A stretch of 5,120 nucleotides of DNA. It comes from Acidobacteriaceae bacterium. GTDB lineage: Bacteria; Acidobacteriota; Terriglobia; Bryobacterales; Bryobacteraceae. Positions 1-5,120 of the stretch are shown here, one piece after another. The position numbers and the translations under genes are program-made. Each line of letters begins with the position of its first letter. The stretch's first letter is position 1. The notes beneath the pieces were generated by a model that did not search any database, had not been told where the DNA came from, and saw only the letters and a program-made list of their open reading frames with translations. The stretch is from contig JAFAZU010000150.1 of assembly GCA_019239585.1 (NCBI GenBank), positions 1 to 5,120 on the forward strand, in the 5' to 3' direction.

Positions 1-836
1 ACGGAAGCATCGAAAAGCGAAGTAGATGTCAGCTCGTCGCGATGCGTTAAAACAAATCCACGCTGGATCTCAGAATGCTCAACACCGGTCAGGTTGACGG
101 CTGTGCGCTCGCCGGCCCGCGCCGCTTCAACAGGCTTTCCGTGTACCTGAAGTCCGCGAATACGCGCTTCCCGTTTTTCGGGATAAAGGTAAACGCTATC
201 GCCCACACGGAGCTCGCCGCTCCAGAGCGTGCCGGTAACGACCGTACCGAATCCTTTGATTGCAAAACTGCGGTCGATGGGAAGCCGTGGCAGACCCTCG
301 CTGCTTCGACGCGAAGTTTGCCGGGCAAGGTTCGACAGTGCATGGCGCAACTCTTGTAATCCCTCGCCCGTTCTTGAACTGACCGGAATAATGGGCTGCC
401 CGCTCAAAAACGAGCCGGCACACAACTCCTCAACCGCCAGTCGGGTTGTGGCCAACTGCTCACTGCTGGCCAGATCTGCCTTGGTAAGAGCAATCATTCC
501 TCGATGGACACCAAGCAGGCGGCAAATTTCAAAGTGCTCGCGCGTTTGCGGTTTCACACCTTCATCGGCAGCCACAATCAGGAGAACAGCCTGAATTCCG
601 CCCACGCCCGCCAGCATGTTTTTAATAAATCGCTCATGGCCGGGCACATCGATAAAACTGATGCGGCACCCATCCGGCAGAGTTAGGTAAGCAAACCCCA
701 GGTCAATGGAAATGCCGCGCCGCTTTTCTTCCGCGAGCCGGTCCGTATCGATTCCCGTGAGGGCCTGAACTAGTGAAGTTTTACCGTGATCGATGTGGCC
801 CGCCGTACCAAGGACGAGTCCGCACGGATCGGTCAT
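1..836 (-). CDS. selB: Selenocysteine-specific elongation factor SelB, N-terminal part (3' end outside window)
   Basis: SelB is the EF-Tu-like GTPase that binds selenocysteyl-tRNA(Sec) and brings it to the ribosome at UGA codons followed by a SECIS hairpin. The minus strand is open from about 851 to the left edge. About 278 codons are visible of a family length near 620-640. Counting from the ATG at 836, the G1 P-loop is GHIDHGKTS (about residues 13-21), followed by the SelB-typical switch I sequence EEKRRGISIDLGFAYL (about 36-51). G3 is DVPGH (63-67) and G4 is TKAD (118-121); the TKxD form of G4 is common in SelB. A beta-barrel domain II follows, with LPIDRSFAIKGFGTVVTGTL, the hallmark of SelB/EF-Tu-like factors. 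The C-terminal winged-helix domains that bind SECIS lie outside the window. An in-frame ATG at 851 would add five residues. I prefer 836 because it brings the N-terminus closer to the family start and has a weak purine-rich AGATGG just upstream. Identity is firm; the exact start is not. Confidence 0.93.
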   Translation of the reverse strand, partial: MTDPCGLVLGTAGHIDHGKTSLVQALTGIDTDRLAEEKRRGISIDLGFAYLTLPDGCRISFIDVPGHERFIKNMLAGVGGIQAVLLIVAADEGVKPQTREHFEICRLLGVHRGMIALTKADLASSEQLATTRLAVEELCAGSFLSGQPIIPVSSRTGEGLQELRHALSNLARQTSRRSSEGLPRLPIDRSFAIKGFGTVVTGTLWSGELRVGDSVYLYPEKREARIRGLQVHGKPVEAARAGERTAVNLTGVEHSEIQRGFVLTHRDELTSTSLFDAS

Positions 837-864
837 ATTACCATCTGACATGCGGGACGCTGTT

Positions 865-870
865 TTTATA
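865..870 (-). promoter_or_regulatory. Possible -10 element for selB
   Basis: The minus strand reads TATAAA here, matching five of six bases of the sigma-70 -10 consensus. It would place transcription start near 858, about 20 bases before the selB ATG at 836. The sequence 17 bases further upstream, inside the divergent carboxylase gene, is a poor -35 match (TTCTTC). The spacer is so short that any selB promoter must overlap the start of the neighbouring gene. This is a motif match by eye only. Confidence 0.22.
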
Positions 871-2417
871 TGATTACAGACCGATTTGAAGAATTGAAAA
901 AACGCCATGCCGGAGCGGAAGAGGGCGGAGGCGCAGAGCGCAAGGAAAAGCAGCACCGTGAGGGCAAGCTATCCGCGCGCGAACGTATTGACTTGCTGCT
1001 GGATGAGGGATCATTTGAGGAACTTGACAAGTTGGTCCGGCACCGCAGCCATAACTTTGGCATGCAGCACAACGTCTTCGATGGCGATGGCTTTGTTACG
1101 GGGCATGGTCTGATCCACGACCGTCAAGTTTTCGTTTTCGCGCAGGACTTTACCGTGTTCGGCGGCTCGCTTTCGGAAGCGAATGCGCAGAAGATCGTAA
1201 AGCTGATGGATCTGGCGATGAAAACAGGCGCGCCCATTATCGGCTTGAATGACTCCGGGGGCGCGCGTATTCAGGAGGGCGTCGTTTCATTGGCAGGTTA
1301 CGCCGATATCTTTCTTCGCAACACGCTGGCAAGCGGAGTAGTGCCGCAGATTTCAGCCATCATGGGGCCATGCGCGGGAGGGGCCGTGTACTCCCCCGCG
1401 CTCACGGATTTTGTTTTCATGGTGGATCGCACCAGTCATATGTTTGTCACCGGACCCGATGTCATCAAAACCGTGACGCATGAGAACGTGACCAAGGAAG
1501 AGCTGGGCGGCGCAATGACCCATAATGCAACCAGCGGCGTGGCGCAGTTTTTAGCTGCAAACGATGAGGATTGCTTGCAGCAAATTCGCGACCTCCTGCG
1601 CTTTCTTCCGCAGAATAACCTGGATGGCGCTCCACGGGAGGAGACAAAAGATCCGGAAGGCCGGGCCGACAAGGACTTGGACACGCTGATTCCCAGCGAA
1701 TCCAATAAGCCCTACGACATTAAGGACGTCATTAGGCGTATCGTAGACGACGGCTATTTTCTGGAAGTGGCAGAACACTTCGCCCTGAATATTGTAGTCG
1801 GGTTTGCCCATATAGGTGGGGAATCAGTGGGCATCGTCGCCAATCAACCGGCGCATTTAGCGGGGTGCCTCGACATTAATTCCTCCACAAAGGGCGCGCG
1901 CTTTGTGCGCTTCTGTGATGCCTTCCAGATTCCCATTTTGACCTTTGAGGATGTTCCCGGCTTTCTCCCCGGAACCGCACAGGAGTTCGGCGGTATCATT
2001 CGTCACGGCGCAAAGCTTCTCTATGCTTACGCAGAAGCAACTGTGCCGAAGATCACCGTCATTACCCGTAAAGCATACGGCGGAGCTTACTGCGTCATGG
2101 GTTCGAAGCACCTGCGAACTGACATCAATTTTGCCTACCCAACTGCCGAGATCGCCGTCATGGGACCGGAAGGCGCAGTCAATATTTTGTATCGGCGCGA
2201 ACTGCAATCAGCCGAAGACCCCCAAGCGACCCGCCAAGCCAGAATTGACGAATACCGCAACCGCTTCGCCAACCCTTTTGTAGCTGCCGAACGAGGTTAT
2301 GTGGACGACGTTATTGAGCCGCATGAGACAAGAGGCAAAGTGATCCGCGCTCTCCGGATGCTGGCCAACAAAACCGACACGATGCCCCGTAAGAAGCATG
2401 GCAATATTCCGCTATAG
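870..2417 (+). CDS. pccB: Acyl-CoA carboxylase carboxyltransferase (beta) subunit, propionyl-CoA carboxylase type
   Basis: This is the carboxyltransferase subunit of a biotin-dependent acyl-CoA carboxylase. It moves the carboxyl group from carboxybiotin to an acyl-CoA, classically propionyl-CoA to (S)-methylmalonyl-CoA, in the cytoplasm. The 515 residues match the family length (about 510-540) and form two crotonase-like halves. The N-terminal half has SGGARIQEGV (129-138) and GPCAGGAVYSPALTDF (166-181). The C-terminal half has FEDVPGFLPGTAQEFGGIIRHG with its PGFLPG core (363-368), RKAYGGAY (400-407) and PTAEIAVMGPEGAVNIL (424-440). These glycine-rich loops supply the two oxyanion holes of the family. 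The protein ends KKHGNIPL, the usual PccB tail. The residue after GGAY is Cys408, where I recall Asp in many PccB proteins, so substrate choice is uncertain. The biotin carboxylase/BCCP alpha subunit is not in the window. The start at 870 suits the family N-terminus; the only ribosome-site candidate is a weak CGGGA about 12 bases upstream. A methylmalonyl-CoA decarboxylase alpha subunit (MmdA) is the main alternative, less likely without decarboxylase partners nearby. Confidence 0.9.
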   Translation: MITDRFEELKKRHAGAEEGGGAERKEKQHREGKLSARERIDLLLDEGSFEELDKLVRHRSHNFGMQHNVFDGDGFVTGHGLIHDRQVFVFAQDFTVFGGSLSEANAQKIVKLMDLAMKTGAPIIGLNDSGGARIQEGVVSLAGYADIFLRNTLASGVVPQISAIMGPCAGGAVYSPALTDFVFMVDRTSHMFVTGPDVIKTVTHENVTKEELGGAMTHNATSGVAQFLAANDEDCLQQIRDLLRFLPQNNLDGAPREETKDPEGRADKDLDTLIPSESNKPYDIKDVIRRIVDDGYFLEVAEHFALNIVVGFAHIGGESVGIVANQPAHLAGCLDINSSTKGARFVRFCDAFQIPILTFEDVPGFLPGTAQEFGGIIRHGAKLLYAYAEATVPKITVITRKAYGGAYCVMGSKHLRTDINFAYPTAEIAVMGPEGAVNILYRRELQSAEDPQATRQARIDEYRNRFANPFVAAERGYVDDVIEPHETRGKVIRALRMLANKTDTMPRKKHGNIPL

Positions 2418-2430
2418 TTGAAAGCAACTA
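2415..2430. terminator. Weak hairpin in the convergent pccB-lepA gap
   Basis: TAGTTG and CAACTA form a perfect 6-bp stem around an AAAG loop, overlapping the pccB stop codon. A second, GC-richer imperfect hairpin (GTCGGAG pairing with CTCC and GAC, about 2435-2456) overlaps the lepA stop codon. Neither is followed by a T-run on either strand, so neither looks like a standard intrinsic terminator. They sit where two converging transcripts must end, which is the only reason to list them. Confidence 0.2.
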
Positions 2431-2443
2431 GCACGTCGGAGAG

Positions 2444-4255
2444 CTACTCCCCCGACTCGCTCCCCACCTTTAGCACTGCCAAGAATGCTTCCTGCGGAAT
2501 CTCCACACGGCCCACGCGCTTCATGCGCCGCTTGCCTTCCTTTTGCTTCTCCAGCAGCTTGCGTTTACGCGTAATGTCGCCGCCATAGCACTTTGCCAGA
2601 ACATTCTTACGCATTGCGGAGATGGTTTCCCGCGCAATAATTTTATTTCCGATAGCGGCCTGCAGCGCCACCTCAAACATCTGGCGGGGAATCAGTTTAC
2701 GTAGGCGCTCAATCAGAACCTTGCCACGCTCATACGCGAAATCACGATGCACAATCATCGACAGCGCATCGACCGGCTCTCCTGCCACCAGCACATCCAG
2801 CTTCACCATTGGCGAAACGCGGTAACCCGACAAATGATAATCGAGCGATGCGTAACCCCGTGAAGCCGATTTCAAACGGTCGTAAAAGTCCAGAACGATC
2901 TCGTTCAGCGGAAGCTCATACAAAAGGAGAACGCGCCCGGTGCCGATATACTCAAATTTCTTTTGCACGCCGCGCTTTTCTTCGAGCAGCTTCAGAATTT
3001 CTCCGATATACTCTTCGCGCGTAATCACCGTTGCGTCAATAATCGGCTCCTCCGTCTGCTGAATGGAAGAAGGCTCCGGAAACTTTTGCGGATTATCGAC
3101 TTCCAGCATATCCCCGTTGGTAGTCGTTATGCGATAACGGACGCCCGGAGCCGTGGTAATCAAATCAATTTCAAACTCGCGCTCCAAACGCTCCTGCACA
3201 ATCTCCAGGTGCAGAAGACCTAAAAATCCGCAGCGAAAACCAAAGCCGAGCGCCACTGAATTTTCCGGCTCGAAGTTGAAGGCGCTGTCGTTCAGCCGCA
3301 GCTTTTCGAGCGCATCCCGCAACAAGCCATGTTCGTGCGACTCGACCGGATAAAGTCCGGCGAACACCATCGGCTTGATCTCCTGGAAGCCGGGCAGCGC
3401 TTCCGTAGCAGGGTTAGCGTCGTCGGTGATAGTATCCCCAATCTGCGCATCGGAAACCGTTTTAATATTGGCGAACAGAAAGCCCGCCTCGCCGGCCGTT
3501 AACTCATCGCAGGGAACAGGCTTGGGGGATTGGAAGCCCAGCCCTTCGACTTCGTAAACGCTACCGTTGGACCACAGGCGAATCTTCTGGCCCTTGCGCA
3601 CAGTACCGTCCACGATACGGGTGAGAATAATCACGCCACGATACGGATCAAACCACGAATCGAAAATCAGAGCGCGCAGCGGCGCATTGGGATCGCCTTT
3701 CGGCGGTGGCACCCGCTGCACAACGGCTTCGAGGACTTCCTGAATGCCAATGCCATTTTTCGCGCTAGCAAGGATCGCGTCGCTGGCATCGAGACCAATT
3801 ACCTGCTCGATTTGCTCTCTGATTCGTTCCGGTTCGGCGGAAGGCAGATCAATCTTATTGATAACGGGAATGATCTCAAGATTGTGGTTGATTGCGAGAT
3901 ACGTATTGGCAAGCGTCTGCGCCTCCACGCCCTGCGACGCATCCACTACCAGCAGCGTGCCTTCACAAGCCTGCAGGCTGCGCGAAACTTCGTACGTGAA
4001 ATCCACGTGTCCAGGCGTGTCGATCAGGTTCAGCTCATAAGTGTTGCCATCCTGCGCCTTATATTCGAGGCGAACGGCATGAGCTTTGATGGTAATGCCG
4101 CGTTCGCGTTCCAGGTCCATGCTGTCGAGAACCTGATCCATCATTTCGCGCTGAGAAAGCGCGCCGGTGTATTCGAGCAAGCGGTCCGCAAGCGTGGATT
4201 TCCCGTGATCAATGTGCGCAATGATAGAGAAATTGCGGATAAAACGGGGGTCCAT
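2444..4255 (-). CDS. lepA: Elongation factor 4 (LepA), ribosome-associated translational GTPase
   Basis: LepA/EF4 is a conserved translational GTPase that acts on the ribosome. It was first described as a back-translocase and later linked to initiation and 30S assembly. The 603 residues match the usual length of about 600. G-domain motifs are AHIDHGKS (13-20), RGITI (52-56), DTPGH (79-83) and NKID (133-136). The middle carries the EF-G-like domains, including GFGFRCGFLGLLHLEI, which is typical of LepA. The LepA-specific C-terminal domain begins around CYGGDITRKRKLLEKQKEGK (556-575) and continues with RRMKRVGRVEIPQEAF. The start is set by MDPRFIRNFSIIAHIDHGKS, the family's usual N-terminus. 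The frame stays open upstream to an ATG at 4423, but that extension would run into the divergent ribH gene and lacks LepA similarity. No Shine-Dalgarno sequence is visible before the chosen ATG. The gene converges on pccB and diverges from ribH, so it appears to be a single-gene unit at its 5' end. Confidence 0.97.
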   Translation of the reverse strand: MDPRFIRNFSIIAHIDHGKSTLADRLLEYTGALSQREMMDQVLDSMDLERERGITIKAHAVRLEYKAQDGNTYELNLIDTPGHVDFTYEVSRSLQACEGTLLVVDASQGVEAQTLANTYLAINHNLEIIPVINKIDLPSAEPERIREQIEQVIGLDASDAILASAKNGIGIQEVLEAVVQRVPPPKGDPNAPLRALIFDSWFDPYRGVIILTRIVDGTVRKGQKIRLWSNGSVYEVEGLGFQSPKPVPCDELTAGEAGFLFANIKTVSDAQIGDTITDDANPATEALPGFQEIKPMVFAGLYPVESHEHGLLRDALEKLRLNDSAFNFEPENSVALGFGFRCGFLGLLHLEIVQERLEREFEIDLITTAPGVRYRITTTNGDMLEVDNPQKFPEPSSIQQTEEPIIDATVITREEYIGEILKLLEEKRGVQKKFEYIGTGRVLLLYELPLNEIVLDFYDRLKSASRGYASLDYHLSGYRVSPMVKLDVLVAGEPVDALSMIVHRDFAYERGKVLIERLRKLIPRQMFEVALQAAIGNKIIARETISAMRKNVLAKCYGGDITRKRKLLEKQKEGKRRMKRVGRVEIPQEAFLAVLKVGSESGE

Positions 4256-4261
4256 GATTAA

Positions 4262-4283
4262 TGAGGTAAACTGAGGGGTAAAC
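4262..4283. repeat. Adjacent imperfect direct repeat in the lepA-ribH spacer
   Basis: TGAGGTAAAC (4262-4271) is followed directly by TGAGGGGTAAAC (4272-4283), the same word with two extra G. GGTAAAC recurs at a 12-base period. It lies in the predicted untranslated leader of lepA, between its candidate -10 element and its ATG. It could be an operator half-site pair or a chance duplication; the sequence alone cannot decide. Confidence 0.4.
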
Positions 4284-4286
4284 CGA

Positions 4287-4295
4287 ATTATCCCA
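4287..4295 (-). promoter_or_regulatory. Candidate extended -10 promoter element for lepA
   Basis: The minus strand reads TGGGATAAT, a fit to the extended -10 form TGnTATAAT with one mismatch in the hexamer. No convincing -35 lies 16-18 bases upstream, which is tolerated by extended -10 promoters. Transcription would start near 4280, giving a leader of about 25 bases before the lepA ATG. This lies in the 75-bp spacer shared with ribH, where a lepA promoter would be expected. Confidence 0.4.
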
Positions 4296-4330
4296 TAAGA
4301 AGCGCCGCTCCCGCGCTCTGCCTCCATTTC

Positions 4331-4804
4331 ATGCCTTATCAGACCTATCAAGGATCGCTGGACGCTGCCCATCTGCGCATTGGCGTGCTGGTAAGCCGTT
4401 TCAATGAATTCATCACGGAGCAATTAGCGAACGGCGCTCTCCAAGTTCTCGAAAAGCACGGCTGCCAGCAGGAAAATATCACTTTTATCAAAGTGCCTGG
4501 AGCTTGGGAACTGGCGATTGCGGCAAAGGCAATAGCGCCGCGCTGTGACGCAATTGTGGCGCTGGGCGCTGTGATCCGGGGAGACACGCCGCACTTTGAT
4601 TATGTGGCAGGCGGCGCAACAGACGGATTGAATCAGGTAAGCCTCGAAACTGGCGTCCCGATTGCTTTCGGGGTGCTGACGACCGACAACATGCAACAAG
4701 CAATGGACCGCGCCGGAGGAAAAAGCGGCAACAAAGGCGCAGAAGCCGCCGAGGTCGCGATTGAACTCGCTAATTTGCTGAAGACTCTGAAGGAAGCTCG
4801 TTAG
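4331..4804 (+). CDS. ribH: 6,7-dimethyl-8-ribityllumazine synthase (RibH)
   Basis: RibH condenses 5-amino-6-ribitylamino-uracil with 3,4-dihydroxy-2-butanone 4-phosphate to give 6,7-dimethyl-8-ribityllumazine, the penultimate step of riboflavin synthesis. At 157 residues it has the normal length. Visible family motifs are SRFNEFIT (22-29) with the aromatic residue that stacks on the substrate, VPGAWE (55-60), GAVIRGDTPHFDYV (79-92), FGVLTTDN (113-120), and DRAGGKSGNKG (126-136). His88 in TPHFDYV is the expected catalytic histidine and Arg127 the expected phosphate-binding arginine. No active-site residue is missing. Proteins of this family assemble as pentamers or 60-mer capsids; which applies here cannot be read from the sequence. 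No Shine-Dalgarno sequence precedes the ATG, but the start fits the family N-terminus. No FMN riboswitch fits in the short upstream spacer. nusB follows after 2 bp, so the two are very likely co-transcribed. Confidence 0.97.
   Translation: MPYQTYQGSLDAAHLRIGVLVSRFNEFITEQLANGALQVLEKHGCQQENITFIKVPGAWELAIAAKAIAPRCDAIVALGAVIRGDTPHFDYVAGGATDGLNQVSLETGVPIAFGVLTTDNMQQAMDRAGGKSGNKGAEAAEVAIELANLLKTLKEAR
4789..4796 (+). promoter_or_regulatory. Ribosome binding site for nusB
   Basis: GAAGGAAG lies within the last codons of ribH, ending 10 bases before the nusB ATG at 4807. It is the only clear purine-rich Shine-Dalgarno-like site ahead of any start in the window. It supports 4807 as the nusB start and coupled translation of the two genes. 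Confidence 0.55.
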
Positions 4805-4806
4805 TT

Positions 4807-5120
4807 ATGGCTGCGCGGCACAGATCAAGGAAACGGGCCCTGCAAGTTCTGTTTGAATGGGACATGCGGGGAGAGCCGGTTGATCAAGCGATCTCGAACT
4901 ATTACAACACTTTGTACTCCGAAGAAAGTGAGGACAAATTAAAGCCCGATCACTTTATGGAAGAACTGGTACGCGGCACAGTGGAGAAAGCGCCGGAGAT
5001 CGACAGACAAATTCAAGCGAAAGCAGAACATTGGCGGCTGGAGCGTATGGCAGTGGTGGACCGTAATATCCTGCGTCTAGCTATTTTTGAACTGATGCAG
5101 AACACTGTTCCGGCGCCCAT
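4807..5120 (+). CDS. nusB: Transcription antitermination factor NusB, N-terminal part (3' end outside window)
   Basis: NusB binds boxA RNA together with NusE (ribosomal protein S10) and builds the antitermination complex that keeps RNA polymerase processive on rRNA operons. The reading frame is open from the ATG at 4807 to the right edge, giving 104 complete codons of a protein usually about 130-160 residues long. The N-terminus MAARHRSRKRALQVLFEWDM has the arginine-rich RNA-binding start followed by the ALQxLFxxD helix of the family. Later, FMEELVRGTVEKAPEID (about 50-66) and ERMAVVDRNILRLAIFELM (about 79-97) are the conserved helices, the latter with the NusB signature VDRNILRLA. It begins 2 bp after the ribH stop, and ribH-nusB is a widespread bacterial pairing. 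The frame is too short for the six-frame listing threshold only because it lacks a stop inside the window. Identity is firm. Confidence 0.93.
   Translation, partial: MAARHRSRKRALQVLFEWDMRGEPVDQAISNYYNTLYSEESEDKLKPDHFMEELVRGTVEKAPEIDRQIQAKAEHWRLERMAVVDRNILRLAIFELMQNTVPAP

Noticed and set aside
75..686. Several overlapping open frames on both strands at the left end (75-359, 229-594, 504-686 plus; 89-343, 196-423 minus)
   Set aside because: All are out-of-frame shadows of the selB coding sequence, which continues through the whole stretch with intact motifs.
1857..2207. A 116-codon minus-strand frame inside pccB
   Set aside because: It is antisense to the conserved C-terminal carboxyltransferase half and shows no family similarity.
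3530..4261. A 243-codon open frame on the plus strand, antisense to lepA
   Set aside because: It lies wholly opposite the conserved GTPase domain of lepA, its translation shows no recognisable motif, and its openness follows from the codon use of lepA.
4256..4330. An FMN riboswitch ahead of ribH
   Set aside because: The spacer is only 75 bp, too short for the element, and no conserved RFN core is visible.
4256..4423. A 56-residue N-terminal extension of LepA starting at 4423
   Set aside because: It would overlap the start of ribH on the other strand and has no LepA character; the family begins at MDPRFIRNF.

Overview
This is an ordinary housekeeping stretch of a bacterial chromosome with moderately high GC, almost entirely coding. 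It holds five protein genes: selB (incomplete, runs off the left edge, minus strand), an acyl-CoA carboxylase beta subunit of the propionyl-CoA carboxylase type (plus), lepA (minus), ribH (plus) and nusB (incomplete, runs off the right edge, plus). There are no RNA genes, insertion sequences, CRISPR arrays, phage genes or other signs of transfer. I found no previously undescribed system here.

Layout. Bases 1-836 encode the GTPase domain and the start of the next domain of SelB, read leftward. A spacer of 33 bp (18 bp if the upstream ATG is used) separates it from the divergent carboxyltransferase gene at 870-2417. That gene converges on lepA (2444-4255, minus strand), with 26 bp between the two stop codons. 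A 75-bp divergent spacer (4256-4330) separates lepA from ribH (4331-4804). nusB follows ribH after 2 bp, so these two very probably form an operon. Strand alternates through the first four genes, so only ribH-nusB looks like an operon within the window.

Functions. SelB delivers selenocysteyl-tRNA to recoded UGA codons, LepA (EF4) is a ribosome-associated translational GTPase, RibH makes the lumazine precursor of riboflavin, and NusB is part of the rRNA antitermination complex. The carboxyltransferase needs a biotinylated alpha subunit that is not in the window, and it would feed propionyl-CoA (or another acyl-CoA) into the methylmalonyl-CoA route. The genes are mostly unrelated, apart from the general theme of translation and transcription and the widespread ribH-nusB pairing.

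Organism. The protein sequences are typical of a Gram-negative-type, non-actinobacterial bacterium that has selenocysteine machinery and a PccB-type carboxylase. The style of LepA and NusB reminds me of Acidobacteriota, but this is an impression from memory and not a search result.
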